Under the pieces are notes generated by a model. It had not been told where the DNA came from and searched no databases. It saw nothing but the letters and a program-made list of their open reading frames with translations. The translations under genes were made by a program, and so were the position numbers. DNA of 64,000 nt. Source: Semisulcospira habei. Its lineage: Eukaryota > Mollusca > Gastropoda > Semisulcospiridae. Positions 43,193-53,760 of this stretch are shown one piece after another (within the stretch, counting starts at the first letter, position 1; each line of letters starts with the position of its first letter). The DNA lies in assembly GCA_036245525.1 (NCBI GenBank), contig BTPG01000005.1:180944623-181008622 (forward strand), written 5' to 3'.

Positions 43193-43984
43193 AATGTGTG
43201 AACATACCATACACAATTTCAACATGGTGTACACAGTGCGAATGTTTCATACCAAGTGTGAACATGGTGTATGATATGTAAACAACCTGTACAAACAGTA
43301 CAAATGTGCCATACACCGTGTGAACATGGTACACAAAATAATGTGAACATGATGTACAAAGTGCAAACATGGCGTACGAAGTAAGATCACGGTGCACGAA
43401 GTGTGAACGTGGTGCACGAAGTGTGAACGTGAAGTACAATGTGTGAACGTGGTTACGAAGTGTGAACGTGGTGTATGAAGTGTGAACGTGGTGTAGGAAG
43501 TGTGAACATGGTGTAGGAAGTGTGAAGGTGGTGTATGAAGTGTGAATGTGGTGTATGAAGTGTGAACGTGGTGTAGGAAGTGTGAACATGGTGTTGGAAG
43601 TGTGAACGTGGTGTAGGAAGTGTGAACATGGTGTAGAAAGTGTGAACGTGGTGTAGGAAGTGTGAACGTGGTGTAGGAAGTGTGAACGTGGTGTAGGAAG
43701 TGTGAACACGGTGTAGGAAGTGTGAACGTGGTGTAGGAAGTGTGAACATGGTGTTTGAAGTGTGAACGTGGTGTATGAAATGTGAACGTGGTGTAGGGAG
43801 TGTGAACGTGGTGTATGAAGTGTGAACGTGGTGTAGGAAGTGTGAACATGGTGTAGGAAGTGTGAACATGGTGTATGAAGTGTGAACGTGGTGTAGGGAG
43901 TGTGAACATGGTGTATGAAGTGTGAACATGGTGTATGAAGTGTGAACATGGTGTAGGAAGTGTGAACATGGTGTATGAAGTGTG
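43193..43984. repeat. 20-bp minisatellite, left block
   Basis: The unit is GTGTGAACGTGGTGTAGGAA. About 27 regular units cover 43440-43984, with increasingly degenerate units to the left. Sixty bases make 20 codons, so the minus strand is open in three frames; these His/Thr/Ser-rich frames are artefacts. Confidence 0.95.
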
Positions 43985-45070
43985 TAATTGCCGCCCATGA
44001 GTGTGATTTTCACAAGTATGCTGACGATACTGAATTGTCAAGAAGTAGCGCGCCTAGCCATTTCAGCTCCGCTAAGATGAGCGTACAGTGTTGTATAGAC
44101 GACGTCCTGTCCTGGATGACTAGCAACAAACTTAAGCTTAACACTGACAAAACCGAAGTCATGCCTGCCGGCTCTCAGTCTCGCCTTAGTCTGATTGACG
44201 GCGAGTTCGCAAACATTGGTGGCTGCAGCGTTCACTTCCAGAAATGTGTCAAATATCTGGGTGTGAAGATTGACTCGACGCTCTCCATGCATGATCATAT
44301 CACTAGCGTCTGCCGAGCTGGTTTCCTTGAGCTGCGCAGAATTTCTTCTCTCAGACCGTATCTCACAGAAGGTACAGCGTCAAGACTTGTAAATGCATTC
44401 ATTGCTTCCAGGCTCGATTATTGCAATTCTGTACTGGCAGGTTCCCGGCCGATCAGATTTCACGCTTGCAGATGATTCAAAACAATGCGGCGCGTCTCAT
44501 CTTGAAGAAACGAAAGAGAGACCACGTTACGCCTCTACTGAAGCAGCTGCACTGGCTGCCCGTCAAATTCCGTTGCCAGTACAAAATTGCAATTTTCGCC
44601 TATCGGCATTTTGACGGATCTCTCCCGTAAAGCTGTCTGCCTATCAGCCATCACGCACCCTCCGTTCCTCCAGTGAAAAGCTGTTAAAAATCCCGAAGCT
44701 TAACATGAAAACTGTCGGGGAGCGTTCTTTCACCTTTTTCGCCCCAAGTGTGTGGAACTCGCTGCCAACGGAAATGCGGAATCTGCCCACATTGTCACAG
44801 TTCAAGGCTCACTTAAAGACTTTTCTTTTTTGTCGGGCATTTAACACTCAGCTCATATATAGCTAACTGTTGACTGACTGCCACCTATTCTGATCCCAGA
44901 GTTGAGGAAGTGAATGTAAGGTGTGGGGAAGGGATGGGGTGGTTTAAAGTAGTGTATAATTGTGCGTGTGTGTCTGAGAGAGAAAGGGTGTGCTGTTGTG
45001 CATGCGCAGTGAGTCCAGTGTATTCCTGGAGAACAGCGCTATACAAGAACTATGTATTATTATTATTATT
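43985..45070 (+). pseudogene. CR1/L2-like retrotransposon inserted in the minisatellite
   Basis: Translated pieces in order are HKYADDTELS (YADD catalytic motif), DVLSWMTSNKLKLNTDKTEV, KYLGVKIDSTLSMHDHI, LVNAFIASRLDYCNSVLAG, then after a frame change HVTPLLKQLHWLPVKFR, then after another SVWNSLPTEMRNLPTLSQF. The 3' end is GCGCTATACAAGAAC plus (ATT)n. It is 5'-truncated just before YADD and has at least two frameshifts (near 44450 and 44610). The satellite resumes at 45071. Confidence 0.88.
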
Positions 45071-45195
45071 AACATGTTGTATGAAGTGTGAACGTGGTGT
45101 AGGAAGTGTGAACATGGTGTAGGAAAGTTGAACGTCGTGCACGAAATGTAAACGTCGTGTACGAAAAGTGAACGTCCTGCACGAAGTGTGCAATA
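45071..45195. repeat. 20-bp minisatellite, right block
   Basis: AACATGTTGTATGAAGTGTG and further units in the same register as the left block, becoming degenerate by 45190. Confidence 0.92.
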
Positions 45196-45369
45196 TGATC
45201 AAGGCGCATAAAGTGGCAACACATGATCAGTGTACAGCATCCGCCTTACATTGTGCTATCAATGCAGAATACGCCGTACTGCTCGGTTATCCAGCGTGGT
45301 GACGCAGTAGCGATTTCATGGAGCATGCTTCAGGTTGGTCCCCTCCCTCAGTCAGTCACCCTCCCGTCT

Positions 45370-45435
45370 GCAAGAGACATAGATTCTCATGAGCCCCTGC
45401 GTCCGCAGGGGCTCATGAGAATCCATGTCTCTTGC
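45370..45435. repeat. Family A hairpin
   Basis: GCAAGAGACATAGATTCTC and GAGAATCCATGTCTCTTGC, centre CCCCTGCGTCCGCAGGGG. Confidence 0.9.
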
Positions 45436-46030
45436 TAATATTTATTTCAATTTACATCTACATCTAAGTGAGGCCAGCTGAATCTATATTACTTTCCTTA
45501 GAGGGAGAAAGTGGTTGGGGTTTAGCACTCGACGGCCTGTGAAGCTAGAATTGATTCTTTAGAGCCCACTTAGTGTTCCCGCGATGGCGCCGTGGTACGG
45601 ATGACTACACGGCCCGCTCAGTTGGCCTGCTCAGTAAACACATGTATAGTTGTAGGCACAAGCGCAGTTAAGGAAAACTTTAAAAGTGTTCTGGTTGTAA
45701 AGAGGATACCCTGTTGACCACCTACAACTAGATCAACTAAAAGCCTCTTTTTCTTTTTATTTTTTTTTTTTATTTTTTTTCCCCCCTGGAAATGCAGCAA
45801 GACAAATTTTATTAGACTGACCTACTGCGATGACAACAGCGTATGAATGAAAAACACAATCTCGACCATGAACATGAAACCACGCTCACATAAAATGCAA
45901 AAGTAAATGAAACGAGTTTTCTTCTGTTTTCTTGTCCTGTCGACTCCTATACTGCACCGTGATACCTCAGAGTCTATGAACAGCGCCACTGTTCCACCAT
46001 ATGCGCAGGCCTACGCATGGAAGTCAGTGT
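45436..46030. other. No gene recognised
   Basis: Pyrimidine-rich tract 45747-45786; nothing else is seen. Confidence 0.4.
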
Positions 46031-46310
46031 TGGTTGGTTAGTTCGGGGTTTAATTCATTCTGCCCGCGACACACCACAGCAAAATATGGCTCGACCATGA
46101 TAGTTCAATGATGCAGAATGCAGAATACGGCGCCAAGCTAATCTGGCACTGCCCTTGAATGATCACTCAAGGGCAATTCCAGATTAGATTGGGGCCTACG
46201 GCGCCAAGCTAATCTGGCACTGCACTTGCACTATCATGGGAGATCCAGCTCCTGCTTATGCTCTTCGGGGCTTAATGGGTTCACCGCCTGAGCTATTTCG
46301 GAAGTGTACG
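46031..46310 (-). mobile_element. tRNA-derived SINE replaced in the middle by family B
   Basis: TTGGTTGGTTAGTTCGGGG at 46031 is the SINE tail (reverse), and ACCGCCTGAGCTATTTCGG at 46281 is its A-box end, as at 53401-53419. The SINE body between them is gone and a family-B element sits in its place. Confidence 0.65.
46053..46270. mobile_element. Family B element with rearranged arms
   Basis: The arms run right-left-right: GCCAAGCTAATCTGGCACTG at 46131, AGGGCAATTCCAGATTAGAT at 46171, GCCAAGCTAATCTGGCACTG again at 46203. Confidence 0.75.
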
Positions 46311-46401
46311 GAGCCTTTTCAGCAGGTGGAACAGAGGCGATTGTGGAGTAATCAACTATCACAACTACCACCAAAACCATCCACTTACCAAGCTTCAAAC
46401 C

Positions 46402-46611
46402 CTAACCATTCGACTGCCGAGAAAAAGTGAACAGGAACCAACTGCAAGAGACATAGATTCTCATGACCCCCCGCATTCGCGGGGGGTCATGAGGATCTAT
46501 GCCTCTTGCTGACACCACTTGAATCCATGATCCTGGGACGGCTGGGGTTCTTTGGCGTTGAATGAACGAAATTTCAGAAACGCAATCTACGTCCGCTGGC
46601 GATGAATTTAA
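46402..46611 (+). mobile_element. Family A MITE with matched stem change
   Basis: CTAACCATTCGACTGCCGAG starts it and the TTAA at 46608-46611 ends it. The hairpin at 46444-46509 has CATGACCCCCC/GGGGGGTCATG in place of CATGAGCCCCC/GGGGGCTCATG. Confidence 0.88.
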
Positions 46612-46821
46612 CCCATTCAGCCCTGACGCACTACAGCACGAGATGGGTTGACCATGATAATTCAAGGGTAGTGCCAGCTTAGCTTGGCGCCTGTCGGCGC
46701 CAAGCTAATCTGGCACTACCCTTGAATTATCATGATCGATCCATCTCCTGCAACAGGTGCATAATCGTTAGATGACGCCTCCAAAATTTGGGAAATACGT
46801 GCGTCGGGCTGAACGAGTTAA
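46608..46821 (+). mobile_element. Family B MITE, TTAA-bounded
   Basis: TTAACCCATTCAGCCCTGAC and GGGCTGAACGAGTTAA; arms AGCTTGGCGCC/GGCGCCAAGCT. Its left TTAA is also the right end of the preceding family-A element. Confidence 0.92.
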
Positions 46822-47079
46822 CGGATAATTGGCTAACCATTTTACCAGCAGTGCCACAAACCATTCTCTTCCCTTTAAGCCAAATCCCCCATCACTACCC
46901 CTTTCCCATAACTTGCTCTCTGTCTGTCTGTCTGGCTGTCTGTCTGTCTCTCTCTCTTTTCACTATTATGTATACTTTTATATATATGAAATTATGTGTA
47001 TCTGAGTTTATGTGCGTGATTTGGAAAAGGTCATTGAAGGTACCTAATGAATTATCCTTGAAAAATACAGTTTCATTTC

Positions 47080-47200
<121 letters not shown>

Positions 47201-47539
47201 CAGCCCCATACCCCCTCCCCCCTCCCCCCAAATCCTCTACGACACTCATACAACGTGCGATTATATTCTGCGGAGAAAATCGACTTGTCAGAATTGATTT
47301 TCGACATAAGTGGCCGATTATCCCCATCCGGACAGTGGGCCATATTGCAGCTGTCTCTGTCAACTGCACCGATCTAAACCGCAGCTGACATTTGCCCGAC
47401 CCATTCCCAAACAGGTTGTGACGTAGTTTAGATTACCGTCACCAAATTGCCTACGTCAGGGAATGGGCGAGACATTAGAACCGGCTGAGGCCGTGGGTCA
47501 CGGGGTCAGCTGAATGAGTCCCGCGCTTGGGGGTCAGTG
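47201..47539. other. No gene recognised
   Basis: No recognised content. Confidence 0.4.
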
Positions 47540-47634
47540 GCAATATTAGTCCTGCGCAAGCCACTAAGCAAGGTCTTCCGCTATCACGGAGCACCTTGCT
47601 TAGTGGCTTACGCAGGACTAAGCTCACTCATGCA
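47540..47634. repeat. Family G palindrome
   Basis: TAGTCCTGCGCAAGCCACTA and TAGTGGCTTACGCAGGACTA are perfect complements in both arms, differing from copy 19036 (CCAGCCACT/AGTGGCTGG) in a matched way. Confidence 0.9.
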
Positions 47635-47881
47635 GCTGGCTCCAGGAATCATGCACGTCCAAGCGTGTCCCACAGAACAGCCGCTATCCCGCCGGGGACA
47701 TTGTTCGATCACGATAGTTTGATAGTAGTGCCACATCAGCTCGAATGTAGTGCAAAATTAGTTCAACAGTGGTGCCAAATCAGCGTTTGCCTTCCCATGT
47801 ACCATTTGTGGGAAATGTATTGGACATGACAATATGCGATTTCCAAAAATATCACACGTAGGTCAAAACTGCAGGTGTTTC

Positions 47882-48075
47882 GACGAAAACTGTGGATTAA
47901 AAACCAGGACAAACATGCGATATCGCATCGACGAAAACTGTGGATTAAAAGCCAGGACAAACATGCGATATCGCATCGACGAAATCTGTGGAAAAGCCAG
48001 GGCAAACATGTGATATCGCATCGACGAAAACTGTGGATTAAAAGCCGGGACAAACATGCGATATCGCATCGTCGA
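47882..48075. repeat. 48-bp tandem repeat, four units
   Basis: GACGAAAACTGTGGATTAAA recurs at 47882, 47930, 47978 (45-bp variant) and 48023; each unit ends in the small palindrome TGCGATATCGCA. Length divisible by three gives repeated frames on both strands. Confidence 0.92.
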
Positions 48076-48179
48076 ACACGTGCAAGTCTGACTTGCTTCT
48101 GATTTCAGAACAATGTCTATTTACGGATAATGTCAGATCAACTTGGTGCCTAGCTAATCGTGCACTTCCCTGGAACTAA

Positions 48180-48946
48180 CCTTACAGTTTCATTGCGCTC
48201 TATTTGATTGAATTAAATTTAATTTGATAACGCTATTACTTTAATATCATAGCCGACACATCTTCAACAGATGATGCATTCTTTCCTTGTGCTTCCTAAA
48301 GATGTAAATACATGCATCATGCTGGAACACAGGCACTCGACTGAAAACCCGTCACTCTCCTATTATTAGTAATTACGTCTCTTGTGTGTGTGCACACGAG
48401 GCGTTATAGAAAAATTCCGGAATGAGCGACTTAGCTGACTGCTGCTGCCGCGAGGTGGCGTAAACACAGTAGGGGCTAAACTCGACATTCTCAGTGTTTT
48501 ACTTGATCCCCGTCCGCGCACATTATCTTTGGTCCTCGCGACATTCTGCATGCCACGGGTATGTCGTTTTTCTGTTCACAGGCTTTCGTTTTCATCTGGT
48601 ATATCGCACAGTAGGATTAGTTAGCGTGGTTTACTGCGCTTAGCGTGTCCGGATTCTATGTCATCCAATCGGGTATCGAGTTTAGGAGCGATATACCTGC
48701 GGCCTGCGCGCAGGCTTTAGGAAACGTCCACGGACCATGACACCTGCGGCCTGTAGTGTAGCGCGAGTACTGAAAGCCTATGCACACAAACAGCTATCAC
48801 CTAAGACACCGAGAATAGTGACTTTTCCCCTTATAAGAGCAGCGACACCACACGGCAGCAGGAGGAGACAATTTCAGCTAAGTCGACCATTGCAGTCGAG
48901 CGGCTGTGTGGGGAACTGGAATGAGCTCCACATCTGACATCTTCTA
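48180..48946. other. No gene recognised
   Basis: Preceded by a scrap of family B (48123-48180). Otherwise unrecognised. Confidence 0.4.
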
Positions 48947-49020
48947 TACTGAGGAGCAAAAGAAATGCTTCAGAGTTTCCGAGGATTCCAAAAATGTCGC
49001 ATTTCTTATGCTCCTCAGTA
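48947..49020. mobile_element. Family H mariner-like MITE, one arm deleted
   Basis: TACTGAGGAGCAAAAGAAAT and ATTTCTTATGCTCCTCAGTA ends next to TA; the left GCGACATTTT arm is missing. The ends have a matched change (GAGGAG/CTCCTC for GACGAG/CTCGTC). Confidence 0.75.
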
Positions 49021-49239
49021 TAATATGAACATTTCGAAATATTTTTTATTTCATTTTTATAAAAAGGTAAATAAGTTTGACGTCTGTTGGAGCTTGTCTT
49101 TGAAATAAAAAAGCAACCTGCAACGCACAAATGTAAAGTCGACAAAAGAAAAAAATACTTTGCTATACGCAGCACATTAAATTTTGTATATGTACTAATG
49201 GAACCCGTTTCCCTGTCAAAGGGACCATAGTGGTGCAAA

Positions 49240-49320
49240 TTAACTCTTTCGAGACGTGCCGCAGCCGGATTCGCGGCTTTACGCCGCGAATCCGGGTGAG
49301 GCACGACTCGAAAGAGTTAA
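49240..49320. mobile_element. Family C MITE, TTAA-bounded, matched arm changes
   Basis: TTAACTCTTTCGAGACGTG and ACGACTCGAAAGAGTTAA; inner GATTCGCGG/CCGCGAATC. Consensus is CTCATTCGAG and GATACGCGG, so two changes are mirrored in both arms. Confidence 0.9.
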
Positions 49321-49541
49321 CCCGTTTAGGGCCAGCTGACGCGGACTATGTTTCTGCAATCTTCCTTAATTTAACACCAAAAATAAGCCTAGTTGTCCCA
49401 GGAACTTGGATTCAAAGTGGTGTCAGCAAGAGGTATAGATCCTCATGAGCCCCCGCAACTGCGGGTGCTCATAAGGATCTATACCTCTTGCCGCATGCAT
49501 TTGGGTGGTCTTCAAATTTCTTCGGCACTGAACGGGGTTAA
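49317..49541 (-). mobile_element. Family A MITE, TTAA-bounded
   Basis: TTAACCCGTTTAGGGCCAG and GGCACTGAACGGGGTTAA; hairpin 49426-49491 has GGTATAGATCC/GGATCTATACC. It shares its left TTAA with the family-C element. Confidence 0.9.
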
Positions 49542-49958
49542 AATCACTGCGAAAAAAAAGTACAGCCTGTACAGACAAGAGACGAGAATTTGCATACGAC
49601 AGTTTTTGAGTGGAAAGGTCACTGGGAACAATAGTGTTCTAGTGGGCGAGTCACGTCCAACAAAAACGCCATCTCCACACATAAAAAAAAAAAAAAAACC
49701 CACCAAAAAGGTTTGCGAGTACATGAGACAATAGTGTCTCGGAGCGACAGTCACTGCGAACAAAAGCACAAACCACCTCTAATTACACATGTGTGGGTCC
49801 GTGTTTTGGGGCCGACTTGTGGCTTCAAGCCGAAAGTCCCACATCATGAATCAGCGCGAACAGAGAAGAAAAGTTGAAAGCCGCAGACGGGCCCGTAAAA
49901 CGTCCCCTGCCGCACAACATTGCGTAGAATATTCGCAATAAAAGAAGTATTCATAATA
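49542..49958. other. No gene recognised
   Basis: Poly-A tract at 49682-49697; nothing else is seen. Confidence 0.4.
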
Positions 49959-50028
49959 GTGTGCTGATCTGTGATTTTGCACCTTACGGCCTGACGGCCG
50001 TAAGGTGCAAAATCACAGACCAGCACAC
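49959..50028. repeat. Family F palindrome, perfect arms
   Basis: TCTGTGATTTTGCACCTTAC and GTAAGGTGCAAAATCACAGA are exact complements. Centre GGCCTGACGGCC. Confidence 0.9.
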
Positions 50029-50174
50029 ACGTACAGCCAGGGACACAAATAAGTGGGGCACATTTTTTTACGCCCTGGCTTCTGCAATCTCTTACGCATC
50101 GTCGTAGCTCGACTAACACACAATACACGACCCATCCCTGTTCTACCTGTGGAGCACGCAGGTAAGTAAGTCAA

Positions 50175-50252
50175 GCAAAAAGGCGTAGATCCTCATGAGC
50201 CCCCATCCCTCTGCGAGGGAGGGGGGGAGCTCATGAGGATCTATGACTTTTT
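50175..50252. repeat. Family A hairpin, variant
   Basis: AAAAAGGCGTAGATCCTCAT and ATGAGGATCTATGACTTTTT with a changed centre CATCCCTCTGCGAGGGAGGG. Confidence 0.8.
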
Positions 50253-50621
50253 CCAACTGAGTCCAGGCATTCCTTCTTTGGCTGTCGCCGCCTGTCACGC
50301 TGTGGAATGAATACATCTGTGAACAGAAAGGTAAACACGACTGTTGTTTCAAATGTTTCTAATCGATGCTCTTCGCTGCTGGAGCAGAGCTTGAAGCACT
50401 GTAATTACACAAAGAACACAAAGCCCTAAAGCGAACACTCTATTTGCACTGAGCGGAAATGGGATGTAAAAAATCGATCTGCTCCGGCAAAAAAAAAAAG
50501 AAAAAAAAAAGGTGAACACTCACTAGACAACAAAAGGACTACGTAGATTAAAAGGATTTCGGTCATTACATTAAAGTGACCTGCTCCAGGCAATAAGGAG
50601 ATATTAGTTCACAATTCGACA
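50253..50621. other. No gene recognised
   Basis: A-rich tract 50490-50510; nothing else is seen. Confidence 0.4.
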
Positions 50622-50622
50622 T

Positions 50623-50985
50623 GGGGACGTAGCTTAGTGGATAAGACACTGCGCTGGCAGTCGTCAGATCCCGAGTTCGAATCCCCTGGTGGGCAGGAAT
50701 GGGATGTGGACTTTTCCTCATTCCCGCCGAGTCAAATTTACGTACAGACTCGGCTTACGGTTGCCTGCCCCGCCTTCGTGTGTGCAGCACGCATAATCAT
50801 CAATTGCGCACGTTAAAAATCCCATTACCACTATTCGAAAAGAGAAGGCCCGGTAGGGCCGGTGAAAATGGAAACAGAAATATATCACATGCACCGAAGT
50901 TAATATTTTAGTGGAGGTTTGCACATAAAGTAGCGCTTAGTAGCAGCAGGCTTTCAAAGCTTCAGCCTACGGCACCTTGAGCATC
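50623..50985 (+). mobile_element. tRNA-derived SINE
   Basis: A tRNA-like head has A box TAGCTTAGTGG (50630) and B box GTTCGAATCCC (50674), followed by GCGCACGTTAAAAATCCCAT, a block common in molluscan SINEs. The 3' end is unclear. The tRNA-like part is unlikely to be a working tRNA gene because the SINE body follows with no terminator. Confidence 0.75.
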
Positions 50986-51092
50986 TTTAATTAGATGGAT
51001 ATGTGCGCCTCGGAGACACCATACAATACCGTACCAATTCCATCTTTATAGTAATCATATTGTGCGTCTTACAATGATGGTGCACACATGGC

Positions 51093-51293
51093 TTAACCCC
51101 TTCACTGCCGAGAAACAAACTGCAAGAGGTATAGATCCTCATGAGCCCCCGCGAATGCGGGGGCTCATGAGGATCTATGCCTCTTGCTGAATCCACTTAG
51201 CATCCACGTTCCCTTGGCGTCTGGGGCTGTTTGACGTTGAATTTACGATGTCTCAAAAACACAACCTGTATCCCCCGGCAGGGACGGGGTTAA
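51093..51293 (+). mobile_element. Family A MITE, complete reference copy
   Basis: TTAACCCCTTCACTGCCG and its imperfect inverse CGGCAGGGACGGGGTTAA are 18-bp terminal repeats including TTAA. The hairpin at 51122-51187 (CCCCCGCGAATGCGGGGG centre) sits off-centre, 26 bp from the left end. Total length is 201 bp, with no coding capacity. TTAA targets and CCC-starting ends are known piggyBac features. Confidence 0.92.
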
Positions 51294-51552
51294 CTTAGGC
51301 GATCTACCCCAGGGCAGGCTTTGTCTGCTAAAATTCGCCGAAACAATCTTTCTCAAAGTTCTCTGAGCCCTTTCCTCCCCTTCTTTTCACAATCCGTGTG
51401 ACAAGATGTTGAATTCACTGGCCTTCGCGCGCGTCGGTGAAACTCTCCTAGGCACAGAGGACAAGAGGAGCAGAAATACTTTCCATTTCGCGACCATTTC
51501 AAACTTGGTAACCTGTTAACTCTTATGCATAACATTAGTGTAGGATAAGCCA

Positions 51553-51764
51553 TTAACTCATTCAGCCCGACGGTCGCATTTCCCACATTTTGGAGGGGTC
51601 ACCTAACGACTATGCACCAGTTGCAGGAGAATAATCAACCATGATCATACAAGGGCAGTGCCAGATTCGCTTGGCGCCGACAGGCGCCAAGCTAATCTGG
51701 CACTACCCTTGAATGAAAAGTCGACCCATCTCATGCTGTAGTGCGTCAGGGCTGAATGGGTTAA
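51553..51764 (-). mobile_element. Family B MITE, TTAA-bounded
   Basis: TTAACTCATTCAGCCCGAC and CAGGGCTGAATGGGTTAA; arms AGTGCCAGATTCGCTTGGCG and GCCAAGCTAATCTGGCACTA. Its right TTAA is shared with the next element. Confidence 0.9.
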
Positions 51765-51988
51765 CCCATTTTATCATGAGGCTTTTTAAAGGCATATTGT
51801 CCTATGAAAGTTACATAACAGATTAGGAGATAGATCAACCATTTTAGTTCAAGGGTGGTGCCAGAATAGCTTGACGCCTCAGGCGCCACGCTATTCTGGC
51901 ACCCGCCTTGAACTATCATAGTCAAATGTATTTCAAGCAAAGGGTGTATCAGGATGAAAAGGGTGAAGGAGATGTAGCAATTCTTTAA
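51761..51988. mobile_element. Family B-like MITE, TTAA-bounded
   Basis: TTAACCCATTTTATCATGAG and TGTAGCAATTCTTTAA; hairpin GTTCAAGGGTGGTGCCAGAA to TTCTGGCACCCGCCTTGAAC. TTAACCCTTTTTGCC follows at 51985, possibly a third abutting element. Confidence 0.85.
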
Positions 51989-52733
51989 CCCTTTTTGCCT
52001 TTGGGTGTCGCTTCAACTTCATCACAGTAAATAAAAAAAAATATAAAAAAATGAAAGACAATAAACACCACCTCAATTTGAGGATGCATACATTTATTTT
52101 GGGCCACCTGGCCTTCATCACGGGGTGATTCTTTATATGATTTTATTTTGCAGGTTTGACAGTAATTTGTTTGGTCTGAATTTTATATAGTGATGTGAAG
52201 TGAACGGAAAAGGAACGTCCTCGTAAAAATAGAACTCAGGAACTTTCTACACTGACGGAAAACCAAGTCTGCTTCTTATAATCAAGTTTCCCCCCCTTTA
52301 CATTTTTGACAGCGTCAGTGGTTTATGCGTATCACGTGCAGCGACCATGAGTTGATAATCAAGCCTTTTTGTTCGAATGTTTCGATGGCGAGAAGCGTTT
52401 TTTATGCGTATCACGTGCCCATAGGGGCCTGATGAACGAGTGGTGCTTGGACTAAATGCAAATCCGCTCCGCCACGGCGTCCTCAAGCTCAATTCAGAAT
52501 ACAAGGGAACAAACGAAAGGCACACAAAGCGGCGAAGCACTGTGATTCCAAAGCAGTTTTCAACCCTCAAAGCAACCATCCGCCTAAAACCTCGAACTGA
52601 ACAAACTCGGTATATATTTTGCCACAGATCTATACCAACCTTGTCCTCCGATCAAAACTGATAGTTTAGTATCAAGGCTTTTTGCACAGTCAAGCATCAT
52701 TCATAGCAGACGTCGAATTGTAGGGTTTTAGAT
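51989..52733. other. No gene recognised
   Basis: TTTATGCGTATCACGTGC occurs twice (52321-52338 and 52399-52416). The stretch 52405-52465 recurs inverted at about 53483-53530. No gene is seen. Confidence 0.45.
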
Positions 52734-53089
52734 GTGGCCGGAAATACGCCCCATGCTCATTTTTCATTGGTTTATGTAAATGAACATATCCAATGAAATT
52801 AAAACAAGAGTGCGTCTTACTGTCGACATGAACTTGTGACCTGCACACAGCAGTCGCTTTAATAGGTACGTATTTCTCCCAGCCCGAAAAGATCTACTTT
52901 AATGGAGTCTGGTTGAAACACTGCTCAGTTGTCAAAATCTTTTCGAGCAATTCGCTTCGACTTTAGAGTAAAAACGGCAGAAAACAATGGATTCACTGCA
53001 GGGCATAGTGGCCTCTTTCGTGGCACTCTACTAAAGGGTTTAACGTTCAACTCTAGATGAAAGAGGTCCAGGATACTTCCGGCCACAGC
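52734..53089. mobile_element. Possible TIR element
   Basis: TGTGGCCGGAAATAC at 52734 and its inverse GATACTTCCGGCCACA near 53072-53087 are terminal inverted repeats about 350 bp apart. Contents are AT-rich and non-coding. The target duplication is unclear. Confidence 0.4.
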
Positions 53090-53101
53090 TAGAATTTCGC
53101 G

Positions 53102-53423
53102 TTGGCTGGTTGGTTTGTTCGGGGTTTAACGTCCAAAGCACCGAAGTGATAATGGACGGCCATGAGGGGCGGGTTGTGGGGGACAGGGAAATCTATTGCC
53201 TATGGAGTACGACCTGAACACTGATCAACTCAGACGCACTCCAACTGTGCCACTTTGATTTACCAGGACCTTTCAACGGACATGCTATTGAAACAAGCCC
53301 GTCTTTTCTCCCTGGATTGCGAGTCCAGCTACCGGGGCCGGGACGGGGATTCGAACCCACGATCCGGCGATTTCCTTCGCTCTCCTGCCTCGACGCTTAA
53401 CCGCCTGAGCTATTTCGGACTCT
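53102..53423 (-). mobile_element. tRNA-derived SINE with about 9-bp TSD
   Basis: On the minus strand the head is TCCGAAATAGCTCAGGCGG (A box region), then GGGTTCGAATCCCCGTCCCG (B box), and the tail is GACGTTAAACCCCGAAC. AATTTCGCG occurs on both sides (53093-53101, 53424-53432). Confidence 0.88.
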
Positions 53424-53760
53424 AATTTCGCGGGTGTGCTTCGTTTCCTCCCTTGTATTCTCACTTGAGCTATTTACACGGTGGTGCAGCGGATTTGCAT
53501 TACTCGTCAGGCCCCTATGCACGTGCCCTCATTGTCCTAATTGACTATATGTCAGACATGTTGGGTTATCGACTGACAAACAAGGTTGTAGTTACTAGTT
53601 AGAAATATAAAGTGTTCAGCACGCAATGACGTTGTTTAGACAAAAGCAGTCTGTGGGCTACTGAGTGGGACGGGTTCATAACAATAATACGACGGGCAAT
53701 CATCTTTAGGAGAGGGTGGAAGATAGGAAACGGTTACCAGCACAGACCCCCTGAGACAGA

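Noticed and set aside
43182..44041. Minus-strand frames of 186-264 codons rich in His, Thr, Phe and Ser
   Set aside because: They are translations of the 20-bp minisatellite; all three frames are open and they run into the inserted retroelement.
50623..50695. tRNA gene
   Set aside because: A and B boxes are present but the sequence continues into a SINE body with GCACGTTAAAAATCCCA; no T-run terminator follows.
53340..53423. tRNA gene on the minus strand
   Set aside because: It is the head of a SINE with target duplication and a retroposon tail.
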